Shown in pieces: positions 52,370 through 60,690 of a stretch of DNA of 64,000 nucleotides (the stretch's first letter is position 1; each line of letters starts with the position of its first letter). The notes under the pieces were generated by a model. The model saw only the letters and a list, made by a program, of their open reading frames with translations. It did no database searches and had not been told where the DNA came from. The position numbers were made by a program, and so were the translations under genes. Where the stretch lies: NCBI GenBank assembly GCA_017935785.1, contig JAGBGU010000005.1, positions 18,040-82,039 on the forward strand, in the 5' to 3' direction. The stretch is from Bacteroidaceae bacterium. GTDB taxonomy: Bacteria > Bacteroidota > Bacteroidia > Bacteroidales > Bacteroidaceae.

Positions 52370-53005
52370 ATGAAGCGAATGTATCTCTTTCTTGCGGCCT
52401 TTACGGCATGGCTGCTTCCCGTCGTAGGACAGGAAGAGGTGGATTCTTTACGGGACGAACTGCCCGATACCTACAAGCTGAAGACGCAATGGTTCCGATA
52501 CAAGGACCCCGTCATTGAGGGGAATGATACAGTATGGTGCTATCTGCTTCCGGAAGTTCCGGTTTACGCCCCTCTCAAGTTTAGGAACGAACGGCAGCGA
52601 AGGAATTTCAACCGCTTGGTGTACAATATAAAGAAGGTGCTTCCCATAGCCCAGGAAGTGAACGCCCTGATAGCCGAGACGTATCATGTACTGGAGCAAC
52701 TGCCGGACAAGAAGTCGAAGGAGGCCCATATACGGGCGGTTGAGAAGGACATAAAGGAGATTTATACCCCACGGATGAAGAAGCTCACCTATTCCCAGGG
52801 CAAACTGCTCATAAAGCTGGTTGACCGCGAGTGTAACCAGTCGTCCTACGAGATAGTGCAGGCTTTCTTCGGGCCGGCCAAAGCCGCCTTCTATCAGGTT
52901 TTTGCCTGGACTTTCCGCGCCAGCCTTAAGAAGGAATATGACCCCGAGGGCGATGACCGTCTCATTGAACGTGTGGTGCGCCAGGTGGAAACCGGGCAGT
53001 TGTAG
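52370..53005 (+). CDS. DUF4294 exported protein
   Basis: 211 residues from ATG 52370, where the signal peptide MKRMYLFLAAFTAWLLPVVGQ begins. The core matches DUF4294: VEGNDTVWCYLLPEVPVYAP-like segment, RQRRNFNRLVYNIKKVLPIAQEVNALIAETYHVLEQLPDKKSKE, and YTPRMKKLTYSQGKLLIKLVDRECNQSSYEIVQAFFGPAKAAFYQ. It is widespread in Bacteroidota and of unknown function, probably periplasmic and helical. It stands alone, ends at a shared convergent hairpin and may be translated from a leaderless or very short-leader mRNA. Confidence 0.88.
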   Translation: MKRMYLFLAAFTAWLLPVVGQEEVDSLRDELPDTYKLKTQWFRYKDPVIEGNDTVWCYLLPEVPVYAPLKFRNERQRRNFNRLVYNIKKVLPIAQEVNALIAETYHVLEQLPDKKSKEAHIRAVEKDIKEIYTPRMKKLTYSQGKLLIKLVDRECNQSSYEIVQAFFGPAKAAFYQVFAWTFRASLKKEYDPEGDDRLIERVVRQVETGQL

Positions 53006-53037
53006 AACCCCTGCGCAAGGATTGGGGGATAAAGAAT

Positions 53038-53076
53038 AATTGAGGGTGTAACGACCAAAAAGTTACACCCTCAATT
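53038..53076. terminator. Long convergent hairpin
   Basis: A perfect 15-bp stem, AATTGAGGGTGTAAC (53038-53052) with GTTACACCCTCAATT (53062-53076), loop 9. It lies between the converging DUF4294 and GH76 genes. T runs are weak, but it is suited to act on both strands. Confidence 0.75.
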
Positions 53077-53107
53077 CTGTATGGATTTATGTATACCAAA
53101 CATATCG

Positions 53108-53160
53108 GCTGTCCGGGGAAATGTTGTTTTTGAAACGCTTCATGATTTTTACCGGACAGC
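53108..53160 (-). terminator. Second hairpin after GH76
   Basis: GCTGTCCGG (53108-53116) pairs with CCGGACAGC (53152-53160) around a 35-base loop, 30 bases past the GH76 stop. Possible terminator or mRNA end structure. Confidence 0.45.
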
Positions 53161-53190
53161 AATATATATGGATATAAAATCCTTTTCTCT

Positions 53191-54489
53191 TTACTTCTTT
53201 GCCACCTTTTTTCCGTTCACCACATAGATGCCGGTGGGGAGGCCTTGCAGATCTGTTGAGCCTTGGCGCAGGAGGGTTCCGTCTATGGAGTAGATGTTTC
53301 CATGCTGTGAGTCGGGAGCCATAAGGGGGATTTCTATGCCCGTCTCGGTGGTGAGGTCCTTACACATACGGGCTACGTTTTCCAGCAGCGAGGCGCCGCT
53401 TGCCATGGCGCCCATCGATGCGGCCTCAGAGCTGTCGTAAGCCTCGCCCCAGTAGTAGGGGCAGTACATCTTGGGATACGCTTCCTTGTCGAGATTCTTC
53501 CATAGCGCATCCGCATTCTTCAGCAGGGCGGTTACTATGGTACGGCGGTAGTTGATTGTCATTTTTTCGTCCAGGCAGAAATTAACGGCATAGGGGATGA
53601 GCACTGCCTTGAAGAGGCTTTGATCCATGCTGGTACCTTCGTGGCGGAGCAGGCCGTTGTGGGTGCAGCGTCCGTTGGTAAAGGCATAGTTGATATAGGT
53701 GGCGGCCTTGTTTTTGTAAACAAAATTACCGGTGATGTGATAGAGCAGGCGGCAGGCTTCGCCGAAGGTGCCTTGTGTATAGGTCAGTGGCGGTTCTTCC
53801 ACGCGGCCGTCGCTCTTGGCTATATGGTTGGTCATATAGGTATAGAACTTCTCGGCATAGTCAAGGTATTTCTCTGTGCCGTATTTCATGTACAGTTTGG
53901 CGGCGATCAGACAGGCGGGGCTCAGCGTACAGGCGTTTGGGCCTGAGCCTTCGCTGTCGTTCCACGGAAGCCACATGCCCTTTTCCTCCTCTACGGCACG
54001 CGCCATGATGGCGTTGTCAAACAACTTTTTGGCTGTGGTAAAGTAATTGTTGTTGTCGAACACTTCGCCCATGCGCAGGAGAGTGAGTGCAATCCAGCAC
54101 ATGTCGTCAGTATAGGGGTTCTCAAATCCTGTGCTGCCGCCCGAATAGTTGTTGCCCTTGTTTTGGAACCATTTGGATACGTAGTTTTTGTATATGTTGG
54201 CCTGTGCCTTGTTGCCTGCGGCCAGATTCCTTTCGTAGGCGTATATTACCACGTCTATGGCGTGCGCCTGCTGCCAGTAGATGTAGGTGTTGCTGCTGTT
54301 CGCCCCCTTGGGTGTAATCCAGAAGATGCCTTTCGATGTATTCATGAACTCCTTGATGAAAACCTTTGTCAGGCTGTCCGCCTTTCCTTCGTAGTCAGTC
54401 TTTACCAGTTTGGACAGTGTGGCGTTGTAGGCCATTATGGCGGTGGTTGCCGATAAGAGCATTAACAGAGAGAGTATCCTTTTCTTCAT
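53191..54489 (-). CDS. Secreted GH76 alpha-1,6-mannanase-like protein with type IX-like tail
   Basis: 432 residues with signal peptide MKKRILSLLMLLSATTAIMAY. The (alpha/alpha)6 barrel has the catalytic Asp pair (Asp128-Asp129) in NPYTDDMCW, plus TYIYWQQAHAIDV and TYTQGTFGEACRLLY. GH76 cuts alpha-1,6-mannan backbones such as yeast mannan, or bacterial mannose polymers. The final ~35 residues (GNIYSIDGTLLRQGSTDLQG to LPTGIYVVNGKKVAKK) have the form of a C-terminal sorting tail read by the type IX secretion system, or of its degenerate form. No SusC/D genes are adjacent, unlike in mannan utilisation loci. Confidence 0.88.
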   Translation of the reverse strand: MKKRILSLLMLLSATTAIMAYNATLSKLVKTDYEGKADSLTKVFIKEFMNTSKGIFWITPKGANSSNTYIYWQQAHAIDVVIYAYERNLAAGNKAQANIYKNYVSKWFQNKGNNYSGGSTGFENPYTDDMCWIALTLLRMGEVFDNNNYFTTAKKLFDNAIMARAVEEEKGMWLPWNDSEGSGPNACTLSPACLIAAKLYMKYGTEKYLDYAEKFYTYMTNHIAKSDGRVEEPPLTYTQGTFGEACRLLYHITGNFVYKNKAATYINYAFTNGRCTHNGLLRHEGTSMDQSLFKAVLIPYAVNFCLDEKMTINYRRTIVTALLKNADALWKNLDKEAYPKMYCPYYWGEAYDSSEAASMGAMASGASLLENVARMCKDLTTETGIEIPLMAPDSQHGNIYSIDGTLLRQGSTDLQGLPTGIYVVNGKKVAKK

Positions 54490-54531
54490 ACCTTAATATT
54501 GTTTTATACCTTAATTCATAATAATTTCCGT

Positions 54532-54539
54532 CAAAGATA
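54532..54539 (-). promoter_or_regulatory. Putative -7 box of GH76
   Basis: Minus strand TATCTTTG, 42 bases before ATG 54489; no clear -33. Confidence 0.5.
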
Positions 54540-54692
54540 TATAAAATTCGTTGTATAACCTTAAAAGTTTCCGTAAAAAAAGAGGCAAACAGGTCATTTT
54601 TCGGGGGGTCAGGCATGTTGAATGCCAAATGATAGTGTTTGTGCAATCTCTGTACAACAGCGCCGAAAAAATATACGAAAGCCTCTGCTCTC

Positions 54693-56165
54693 TTAATTGT
54701 TCTCTTTCCAGAAGCGGGGCATAAAGAGAAGCAGTACGGTAAAGATTTCCAGACGTCCGACCAGCATATAGAAACTCATGAGCCATTTGCCGGCGTCGTG
54801 GATGTGGGAGAAGTTGGAGGCGGGGCCGGTAGCGCCCATGCCGGGGCCAATGTTGCTGAGCATGGATATGCTGCTGCCCAGGCTGGTTTCTATGTCGTTG
54901 CCCAGCAGGGTAAGTATGAAGGTGCCGATGACTGTCAAAATCAGATAGATGAAGATGTAGGCCAGTGCGCGGCTTACATTCTCGCCGGGTACTATTTGTC
55001 CGGATATGCGTATGCCCAGCACTGCCCGCGGATGGAGCAGCTTGACAAATTCGTTCAGCGCTCCCTTGGCGCAGATAAGTATGCGCAGCACTTTTATACC
55101 GCCTCCGGTACTGCCGGCACAGGCGCCTATGGCCATGAGTATGAGGGTGGGCATCCAGAAGGGCACTCCCCAGCTGACGTAGTTGAAGTTCTCGCCTGCA
55201 AATCCGGTACTGGAGATGATGGAAGATACGTGGAAGAAGGCGGTGCGGAAATTCTGCCCCAGGTTGTACAGCATGTCTTCTGTATGGCAGCCTGCCTGTG
55301 GCGTATGGAGGAACAGCAGGAAGAACACCAGAACGAAGAAGGATACGATATAGAAGAAGGTGTGCATCTCCTCGTTGCGCAGGAATACCTGTGTGCGGCG
55401 GATGCTCAGGTAGTAGTAGAGGGAGAAGTTGATACTGGAGAGGAGCATGAAGATGGCGCAGACGTATTCTACGTACGCGGAATGGAAGAAGCCGACGCTG
55501 GCTGTGTGGGTGCTGAATCCGCCCGTGGCCAGGGTGGACATGGCATGGCAAACGGCGTCGAAGAGGTCCATGGGCCCCATCCAGAGGAAGAGGGTGCAGA
55601 TGACGGACAGCAGGATGTAGATGGAGAGAGTCCGGCGCGCCGTGGCTCCTATTTTTGGCCGAAGCCTGTCCAGTTCCAACCCGGACACCTCGGCCGAATA
55701 TACGTTGCTGTTCTTCATTTCGTAGACGGGAATAAGGGCTACGGAGAATACGATGATTCCCAAGCCGCCTATCCAGTGCATCATACTGCGCCAGAAGCGC
55801 AGGCCGTAGGTAAGTCCGTCTACGTCGGCTATAATGGTGGCGCCGGTGGTGGTGAATCCGCTCATGGCCTCGAAGAAGGCATCGGCCGGCGACATGCGCA
55901 GATGCAGGATGAAGGGCATCATGCCTATGGCGGAGAAGAGTACCCAGGTAAGTGCCACAATAAGGAAGCTGTCTGCGCGCGTCATGCGCTTTCCCTCTTT
56001 CTTGCTTCCGGCGGTATGCAGGGCGCCTCCCACGGCAAATGCGATAAGTGCGCTGGTAAGGAAGGCTAGCCCGTCATCTTCGGCATAGATGAGGGAAACT
56101 ATTGATGTGAGGGCAAGCATGAGCCCTTCCATAGTGAGCAGGATTCCGAAGAGTCTTTTTTTCAC
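54693..56165 (-). CDS. trkH: TrkH-family potassium uptake channel subunit
   Basis: 490 residues with the four M1-P-M2 repeats of the Trk/Ktr family. The selectivity loops include EAMSGFTTTGATI, CHAMSTLATGGFSTH, SSIISSTGFAGENF and MLSNIGPGMGATG. It conducts K+ (or Na+) across the inner membrane and normally needs a TrkA-type NAD-binding partner, which is not adjacent here. The start is GTG at 56165, overlapping the nadB stop in GTGA, so translation is coupled to nadB. An ATG alternative would cut the first helix. Confidence 0.93.
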   Translation of the reverse strand: MKKRLFGILLTMEGLMLALTSIVSLIYAEDDGLAFLTSALIAFAVGGALHTAGSKKEGKRMTRADSFLIVALTWVLFSAIGMMPFILHLRMSPADAFFEAMSGFTTTGATIIADVDGLTYGLRFWRSMMHWIGGLGIIVFSVALIPVYEMKNSNVYSAEVSGLELDRLRPKIGATARRTLSIYILLSVICTLFLWMGPMDLFDAVCHAMSTLATGGFSTHTASVGFFHSAYVEYVCAIFMLLSSINFSLYYYLSIRRTQVFLRNEEMHTFFYIVSFFVLVFFLLFLHTPQAGCHTEDMLYNLGQNFRTAFFHVSSIISSTGFAGENFNYVSWGVPFWMPTLILMAIGACAGSTGGGIKVLRILICAKGALNEFVKLLHPRAVLGIRISGQIVPGENVSRALAYIFIYLILTVIGTFILTLLGNDIETSLGSSISMLSNIGPGMGATGPASNFSHIHDAGKWLMSFYMLVGRLEIFTVLLLFMPRFWKENN

Positions 56166-57760
56166 TTCTTGTCTTTTTCTTCCAGTGCGTGCCAGGGGTA
56201 GTCAACGGTGTAGTGGAGCCCGCGGCTTTCCTTGCGTTCAATGGCGTGGCGTGTGATAAGGTAGCCCACGTTTATCATGTTGCGCAGTTCGCAGATGTCG
56301 CGAGTGGGCTTTACGCGCTTGAACAGATGCTCTGTCTCTTCGTAGAGCAGATCCAGGCGTTCCCAGGCGCGGTGGAGGCGCAGGTCGCTGCGCACAATGC
56401 CGACATAGGTGGACATGATTTGGTTCACCTCCTTCAGGTCCTGTGCGATGAGCACCTTTTCCTCGTTGGTGAGGGTGCCTTCGTCGTCCCATTCGGGGAT
56501 GTCTTCGTTGAAGGTGTACTTGTCAATGTTTTCCAGGCTGTGCTGTGCGGCCTTGTCGGCATAGACAACGGCCTCGATGAGCGAATTGCTGGCCAGGCGG
56601 TTTCCGCCGTGCAGCCCGGTGCATGAGCATTCGCCCACGGCATAGAGCCGGCGTATGCTGCTGCAGGCGTCCAGGTCGACAAGTATTCCTCCGCACATAT
56701 AGTGGGCGCTTGGCGCAACGGGGATATACTGGCGTGTGATGTCTATGCCCAGGCTCAGACACTTGGCGTAGATGTTGGGGAAGTGGCGCTTTGTGGTTTC
56801 GGGGTCTTTGTGCGTTACGTCCAGGCAAACGTGGTCAAGGCCGTGAATCTTCATCTCGTGATCTATGGCGCGCGCCACAATGTCGCGCGGTGCCAGCGAG
56901 AGACGTTCGTCATATTTCTGCATGAACTCTTCGCCGTTGGGCAGGCGCAGGATGCCGCCGTAGCCGCGCATGGCCTCTGTGATGAGGTAGGCGGGGTGAG
57001 CCTCTTGCGGATTATACAGCACGGTGGGGTGGAACTGCACAAATTCCATATCCTTTACCTTTCCCTTGGCGCGGTACACCATGGCAATGCCGTCGCCGGT
57101 GGCTATGTCGGGGTTCGAGGTGGTGGCATAGACGGCTCCGGTTCCGCCGGTGGCCATTAGGGTGAGGCGGCTCAGATAGGTGTCAATCTTGCCGGTATTG
57201 GGGTTCAGGATGTAGGCGCCGTAGCATTCTATGTCCGGCGTGCGGCGTGTTACGCGTATGCCCAAGTGGTGCTGTGTGATGATTTCCACGGCAAAGTGGT
57301 GTTCAAGCACCTCAATGTTGGGATTGTTGCGGACGGCCTCCATCAGTCCTCGCTGTATTTCGGCGCCGGTATCGTCGGCATGGTGGAGAATGCGGAACTC
57401 TGAGTGGCCGCCTTCGCGGTGCAGGTCGAACTCTCCGTCCTCCTTCTTGTCAAAGTTCACCCCCCACTGTATAAGGTCCTGTATGCCTTTGGGCCCGTTC
57501 TTAACCACCTGCTCCACGGCGTCGGGGTTGCTGATGAAGTCTCCGGCAATCATGGTGTCCTGGATGTGCTTCTCGAAATTGTCTACACTAAGGTTGGTAA
57601 CGGAGGCTATTCCCCCTTGTGCCTTGGTGGTGTTGGCCTCTTCCAGCGAGGTCTTGCATACCAGGGCCACCCGTCCTTTTCCGGCATTGGCCACTTTCAG
57701 CGCGTAACTCATGCCCGCTACACCGCTGCCGATAACCAGGAAGTCAAATTTGCGTACCAT
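56162..57760 (-). CDS. nadB: L-aspartate oxidase
   Basis: 532 residues. This FAD enzyme oxidises aspartate to iminoaspartate for NadA; in anaerobes fumarate serves as acceptor. Seen: FLVIGSGVAGMSYALKVA (FAD), TTKAQGGIASV, the active-site region EGGHSEFRILHHADDTG, APSAHYMCGGILVD and GECSCTGLHGGNRLASNSL. It lies 20 kb from nadA, which is unusual, since nadA-nadB-nadC often cluster. trkH follows by GTGA overlap. Confidence 0.96.
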   Translation of the reverse strand: MVRKFDFLVIGSGVAGMSYALKVANAGKGRVALVCKTSLEEANTTKAQGGIASVTNLSVDNFEKHIQDTMIAGDFISNPDAVEQVVKNGPKGIQDLIQWGVNFDKKEDGEFDLHREGGHSEFRILHHADDTGAEIQRGLMEAVRNNPNIEVLEHHFAVEIITQHHLGIRVTRRTPDIECYGAYILNPNTGKIDTYLSRLTLMATGGTGAVYATTSNPDIATGDGIAMVYRAKGKVKDMEFVQFHPTVLYNPQEAHPAYLITEAMRGYGGILRLPNGEEFMQKYDERLSLAPRDIVARAIDHEMKIHGLDHVCLDVTHKDPETTKRHFPNIYAKCLSLGIDITRQYIPVAPSAHYMCGGILVDLDACSSIRRLYAVGECSCTGLHGGNRLASNSLIEAVVYADKAAQHSLENIDKYTFNEDIPEWDDEGTLTNEEKVLIAQDLKEVNQIMSTYVGIVRSDLRLHRAWERLDLLYEETEHLFKRVKPTRDICELRNMINVGYLITRHAIERKESRGLHYTVDYPWHALEEKDKK

Positions 57761-57800
57761 AAGCGTGTCTTCTCCTTTATTTATTTTTATATTTCTTCGA

Positions 57801-57835
57801 CAAATGTACGGAAAAAGTCAATTCGTTGTATCAAA
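57801..57835 (-). promoter_or_regulatory. nadB promoter
   Basis: Minus strand TTTG (57832-57835), 23-base spacer, TACATTTG (57801-57808), 41 bases before ATG 57760. Confidence 0.6.
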
Positions 57836-57862
57836 TAAGCCTTATTATATTGTTTTTTTGGC

Positions 57863-57870
57863 TAACTTTG
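57863..57870 (+). promoter_or_regulatory. -7 box of the PBP4 gene
   Basis: TAACTTTG, 26 bases before ATG 57897, in the divergent gap with nadB. Confidence 0.6.
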
Positions 57871-57896
57871 CGGTATATGTACATTGAAAATTGTTT

Positions 57897-59249
57897 ATGA
57901 AAGCAACGAAAATACCATCTTGTGCCTTTCTGTGGGTACTGGCGCTTGCCCTTTGTGCCTGCGGTACCCGAAAAGCTGCGCAGCAGGCGCTGACGGCGCC
58001 GTCGGCTGCAGAACTGGTGAACTCCCTTACCCAAATCCAACTCCCTCCCGAGGAAAAACAAATTCCCTCGGGAGAGCGTGAAAAACCCGCCGTGCAGAAC
58101 GTGCAGCCCCAACAACCCCTGGCCGTGGGCTGGGAGGCAGGGCTGAGGGCGGCATTGGACTCGCTTTGCAACAACGACAGCCTGGCTAACACTTCGCAGA
58201 TAGGCATCTGTATCCACGACCTTACGCAGAACACTCTGCTTTATGCCCGCAACGCCCACCACCGGATGCGTCCCGCCTCGTGTCAGAAGGTGGTTACCGC
58301 CGTGGCGGCGCTGCACTATCTGGGTGCCGGGCACCGAATGCGCACCACGCTGCACATGACGGGTCAGATCAGCGGCACCACGCTGAAGGGCAACCTGTAC
58401 GTAGTGGGCGGAATGGACCCTACGGTTACGGCGGCCGAGGTGGACGCGCTGGTCAGGGCGGTTGCCATGGCCGGTATAAGGCGCATCCAGGGCAAGGTGT
58501 GCAAGGATGTGACCCTAACCGACGGCGAGCCTTACGGATGGGGATGGTGCTGGGACGATGACTACGGTCCGCTGTCGCCCCTGTTGGTCGAGGGAAAGGA
58601 CCGTTTTTCTGCCGTTTGGATGAGAAGCATGGCAAAGCACGGCATTACGGCAGGCGGGCCGGATACGCTGGTGGCCGCCGTTTGTCCGCCCGAGGCCAAG
58701 CAGCTGGCTGTCATAGAGCATGGGTTGGAACCCCTTTTGCAAACCATGATGAAGGAGAGCGACAACATCTATGCCGAATGTCTTTTCTATCGGCTGGCCG
58801 CCCATAGCGGAAAGCCAAAGGCCGGGCGCAAGCAGGCAGCATTGCTCATAAACGAACTGATGGAACAGGCTGGGATAAGGACCGATGCGTCGTGCGTGGC
58901 TGACGGCAGCGGACTTTCGCTCTATAATTACACCACGCCCTATATCCTGGCCGGCATGTTGCAAATGGCGTATTCGCGCCCCGAACTGTACCAGGCGTTG
59001 CTGCCCTCGCTGCCCATTGCCGGTGTGGACGGAACGTTGGAGAAGCGTATGCAGAAGGGGCCGGCGTATCGCCGGGTTTGGGCCAAGACCGGTTCCGTGA
59101 GCGGTATATCCAGCCTGAGCGGTTATGCCCAGGCTTCCAACGGACATCTGCTGGCTTTCAGCATCATAAACCAGGGGGTGGTACGTACGGCGCACGGACG
59201 TACCTTCCAAGACAAGGTATGCGAAATCCTGTGCGGAACGGGACAATAA
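57897..59249 (+). CDS. dacB: D-alanyl-D-alanine carboxypeptidase/endopeptidase (PBP4 class), lipoprotein
   Basis: 450 residues from ATG 57897; the frame opens earlier at a TTG. A lipoprotein signal ends near Cys22 (LALALCACG). Class C penicillin-binding motifs: SxxK as Ser128-Lys131 in RPASCQK, SxN as SDN in MKESDNIYAE, and KTG in AKTGSVSGISSLSG. The Pro/Gln-rich linker at 50-75 separates lipid anchor and enzyme. It trims or cleaves peptidoglycan cross-links in the periplasm. It stands alone. Confidence 0.92.
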   Translation: MKATKIPSCAFLWVLALALCACGTRKAAQQALTAPSAAELVNSLTQIQLPPEEKQIPSGEREKPAVQNVQPQQPLAVGWEAGLRAALDSLCNNDSLANTSQIGICIHDLTQNTLLYARNAHHRMRPASCQKVVTAVAALHYLGAGHRMRTTLHMTGQISGTTLKGNLYVVGGMDPTVTAAEVDALVRAVAMAGIRRIQGKVCKDVTLTDGEPYGWGWCWDDDYGPLSPLLVEGKDRFSAVWMRSMAKHGITAGGPDTLVAAVCPPEAKQLAVIEHGLEPLLQTMMKESDNIYAECLFYRLAAHSGKPKAGRKQAALLINELMEQAGIRTDASCVADGSGLSLYNYTTPYILAGMLQMAYSRPELYQALLPSLPIAGVDGTLEKRMQKGPAYRRVWAKTGSVSGISSLSGYAQASNGHLLAFSIINQGVVRTAHGRTFQDKVCEILCGTGQ

Positions 59250-59324
59250 CGACGGAAAGTGTTTATAAAGTTTAAATCCTGTCAAAAAACTTGTTAAACC
59301 GCTTTTTCTAAGAAATATTTTCGC

Positions 59325-59332
59325 TAACTTTG
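59325..59332 (+). promoter_or_regulatory. -7 box of the HAD-hotdog/cysK unit
   Basis: TAACTTTG, 118 bases before ATG 59450. It predicts a 5' leader of about 110 bases. Confidence 0.6.
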
Positions 59333-59418
59333 TCTCGGTGTTGCCGCCATTCTCCTTTTCGGAAGAAGGGATGCAGAATAAAATAATGTGTGGCAGCCCG
59401 CCGAGAGTTTGTTTTTAA
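59333..59418 (+). ncRNA. Candidate structured 5' leader with terminator-like end
   Basis: TCTCGG (59333-59338) pairs with CCGAGA (59401-59406). Inside, TGCC (59342-59345) pairs with GGCA (59392-59395), CATT (59348-59351) with AATG (59385-59388), and CCTTTT/AA(G)AAGG forms a small top hairpin (59354-59369). GTTTGTTTTT follows the closing stem, as in an attenuator. I do not recognise a known riboswitch class. Confidence 0.4.
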
Positions 59419-59449
59419 ATAAAAAGTATTACCTAAAAAACGATAGCTT

Positions 59450-60685
59450 ATGAAGTTCAAACTTTTGGTGCTCGATGTGGACGGCACTTTACTTAACAGC
59501 AAGAGAGAACTTACCAAGCGCACCATAGCCACGCTCGTCAAGGTGCAGCAGTTGGGAATACGCATTGCCCTGGCTTCGGGCAGACCCGCACACGGCATAT
59601 TGCCCCTGGCCAAAGCACTTGGCATGGACCGTCAGGGCGGATTCATCATTGCCCATAACGGAGCGGTGGTAATGGATGCGGCTTCCGGAGAGGTAATCTT
59701 TGAACGCAGTATAGACCAGCAGATGATTCCCTTTATGGAACGTCTGGCCAAACGGGCTCAGATGACTTTGGCCTGCTACGAGGGCGACGAGGTAATCAGC
59801 ACCGACATAACGGATGCCCATGTAGTGGACGAGGCTCACATGAACGGTATGAAACTGCGTCAGGTAGAGAGCATTGCAGACTCGCTCACCACTTGGCCCC
59901 GCGAACTGATTCTGGTGAGCGACAACGAAGAACACCTTACCGGTGTGGAGGAATATCTGCAGAAGCACATGAGCGGTGCTATGGACACCATCCACAGCAA
60001 TCCCTACTACCTGGAAATTGTGGGCTATCAGGTGGGCAAGTCATATGCCATGAGCGCCTTGGTGCAGAAACTGGGCATCAGCCTGTCCGATGTGCTGGCC
60101 ATTGGCGACGGTACGGCGGATGTGGCCATGCTGCAGCAGGCCGGAACGGGCATCGCTATGGGAAATGCCCTGGAAGGCGTAAAGCATTGTGCCGACCAAA
60201 TAACCCTTACGAACGATGAGGACGGAGCTGCCATTGCCATAGAAAAGGCCATAGTGGAGGAAGTAAGGAAAACCGAAATCCCATTGGATGTGCTCAATGC
60301 ACAGTCGGCTGGCACAATGATGGGTACTCTGGGCATACAATATACCTTTGCAAGTCCTGAACGCGTAGAGGCTACCATGCCGGTGGATCACCGTACGCGC
60401 CAGCCTTTCGGCATTCTGGCGGGTGGCGCCAGCCTGGCTCTTGCGGAAACGCTTGCCGGACTGGGATCCATGATTGCCTGCCAACCGGATGAATATGTGG
60501 TGGGAATGCAGGTTAGCGGCAACCATGTATCTTCCGCCATGGACGGAGATACGGTTCGTGCCGTGGCCACTCCGGTTCATCTGGGGCGTAGCAGCCATGC
60601 CTGGAACGTGGACATCTTTACCAGTACCGGCAAACTGGTAAGTAGCGTAAGGGTGCTGAACAGCGTACTTAAAAAGCGTGGATAA
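59450..60685 (+). CDS. HAD-IIB domain fused to hotdog thioesterase (DHNA-CoA thioesterase type)
   Basis: 411 residues. Residues 1-~270 are a Cof-type HAD domain with LVLDVDGTLLNSKREL, ALASGRPAHG and IGDGTADVAML. Residues ~275-411 are a PaaI-type hotdog thioesterase with FGILAGGASLALAETLAGLG and AVATPVHLGRSSHAWNVDIF. Such fusions have been studied in Bacteroides and Porphyromonas: the hotdog part hydrolyses 1,4-dihydroxy-2-naphthoyl-CoA in menaquinone synthesis while the HAD part serves structure. Here the usual HGG before the catalytic Glu reads AGG. HAD motifs look intact. It is followed five bases later by cysK. No other men genes lie in the window. Confidence 0.85.
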   Translation: MKFKLLVLDVDGTLLNSKRELTKRTIATLVKVQQLGIRIALASGRPAHGILPLAKALGMDRQGGFIIAHNGAVVMDAASGEVIFERSIDQQMIPFMERLAKRAQMTLACYEGDEVISTDITDAHVVDEAHMNGMKLRQVESIADSLTTWPRELILVSDNEEHLTGVEEYLQKHMSGAMDTIHSNPYYLEIVGYQVGKSYAMSALVQKLGISLSDVLAIGDGTADVAMLQQAGTGIAMGNALEGVKHCADQITLTNDEDGAAIAIEKAIVEEVRKTEIPLDVLNAQSAGTMMGTLGIQYTFASPERVEATMPVDHRTRQPFGILAGGASLALAETLAGLGSMIACQPDEYVVGMQVSGNHVSSAMDGDTVRAVATPVHLGRSSHAWNVDIFTSTGKLVSSVRVLNSVLKKRG

Positions 60686-60690
60686 AAATT

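Noticed and set aside
54511..55551. 346-codon minus-strand frame rich in His, Arg and Pro
   Set aside because: A frame-shifted shadow of trkH with repetitive composition typical of out-of-frame translation.
54639..56069. 476-codon plus-strand frame opposite trkH
   Set aside because: Low-complexity Gly/Glu/His-rich translation with no fold; trkH has clear pore loops.
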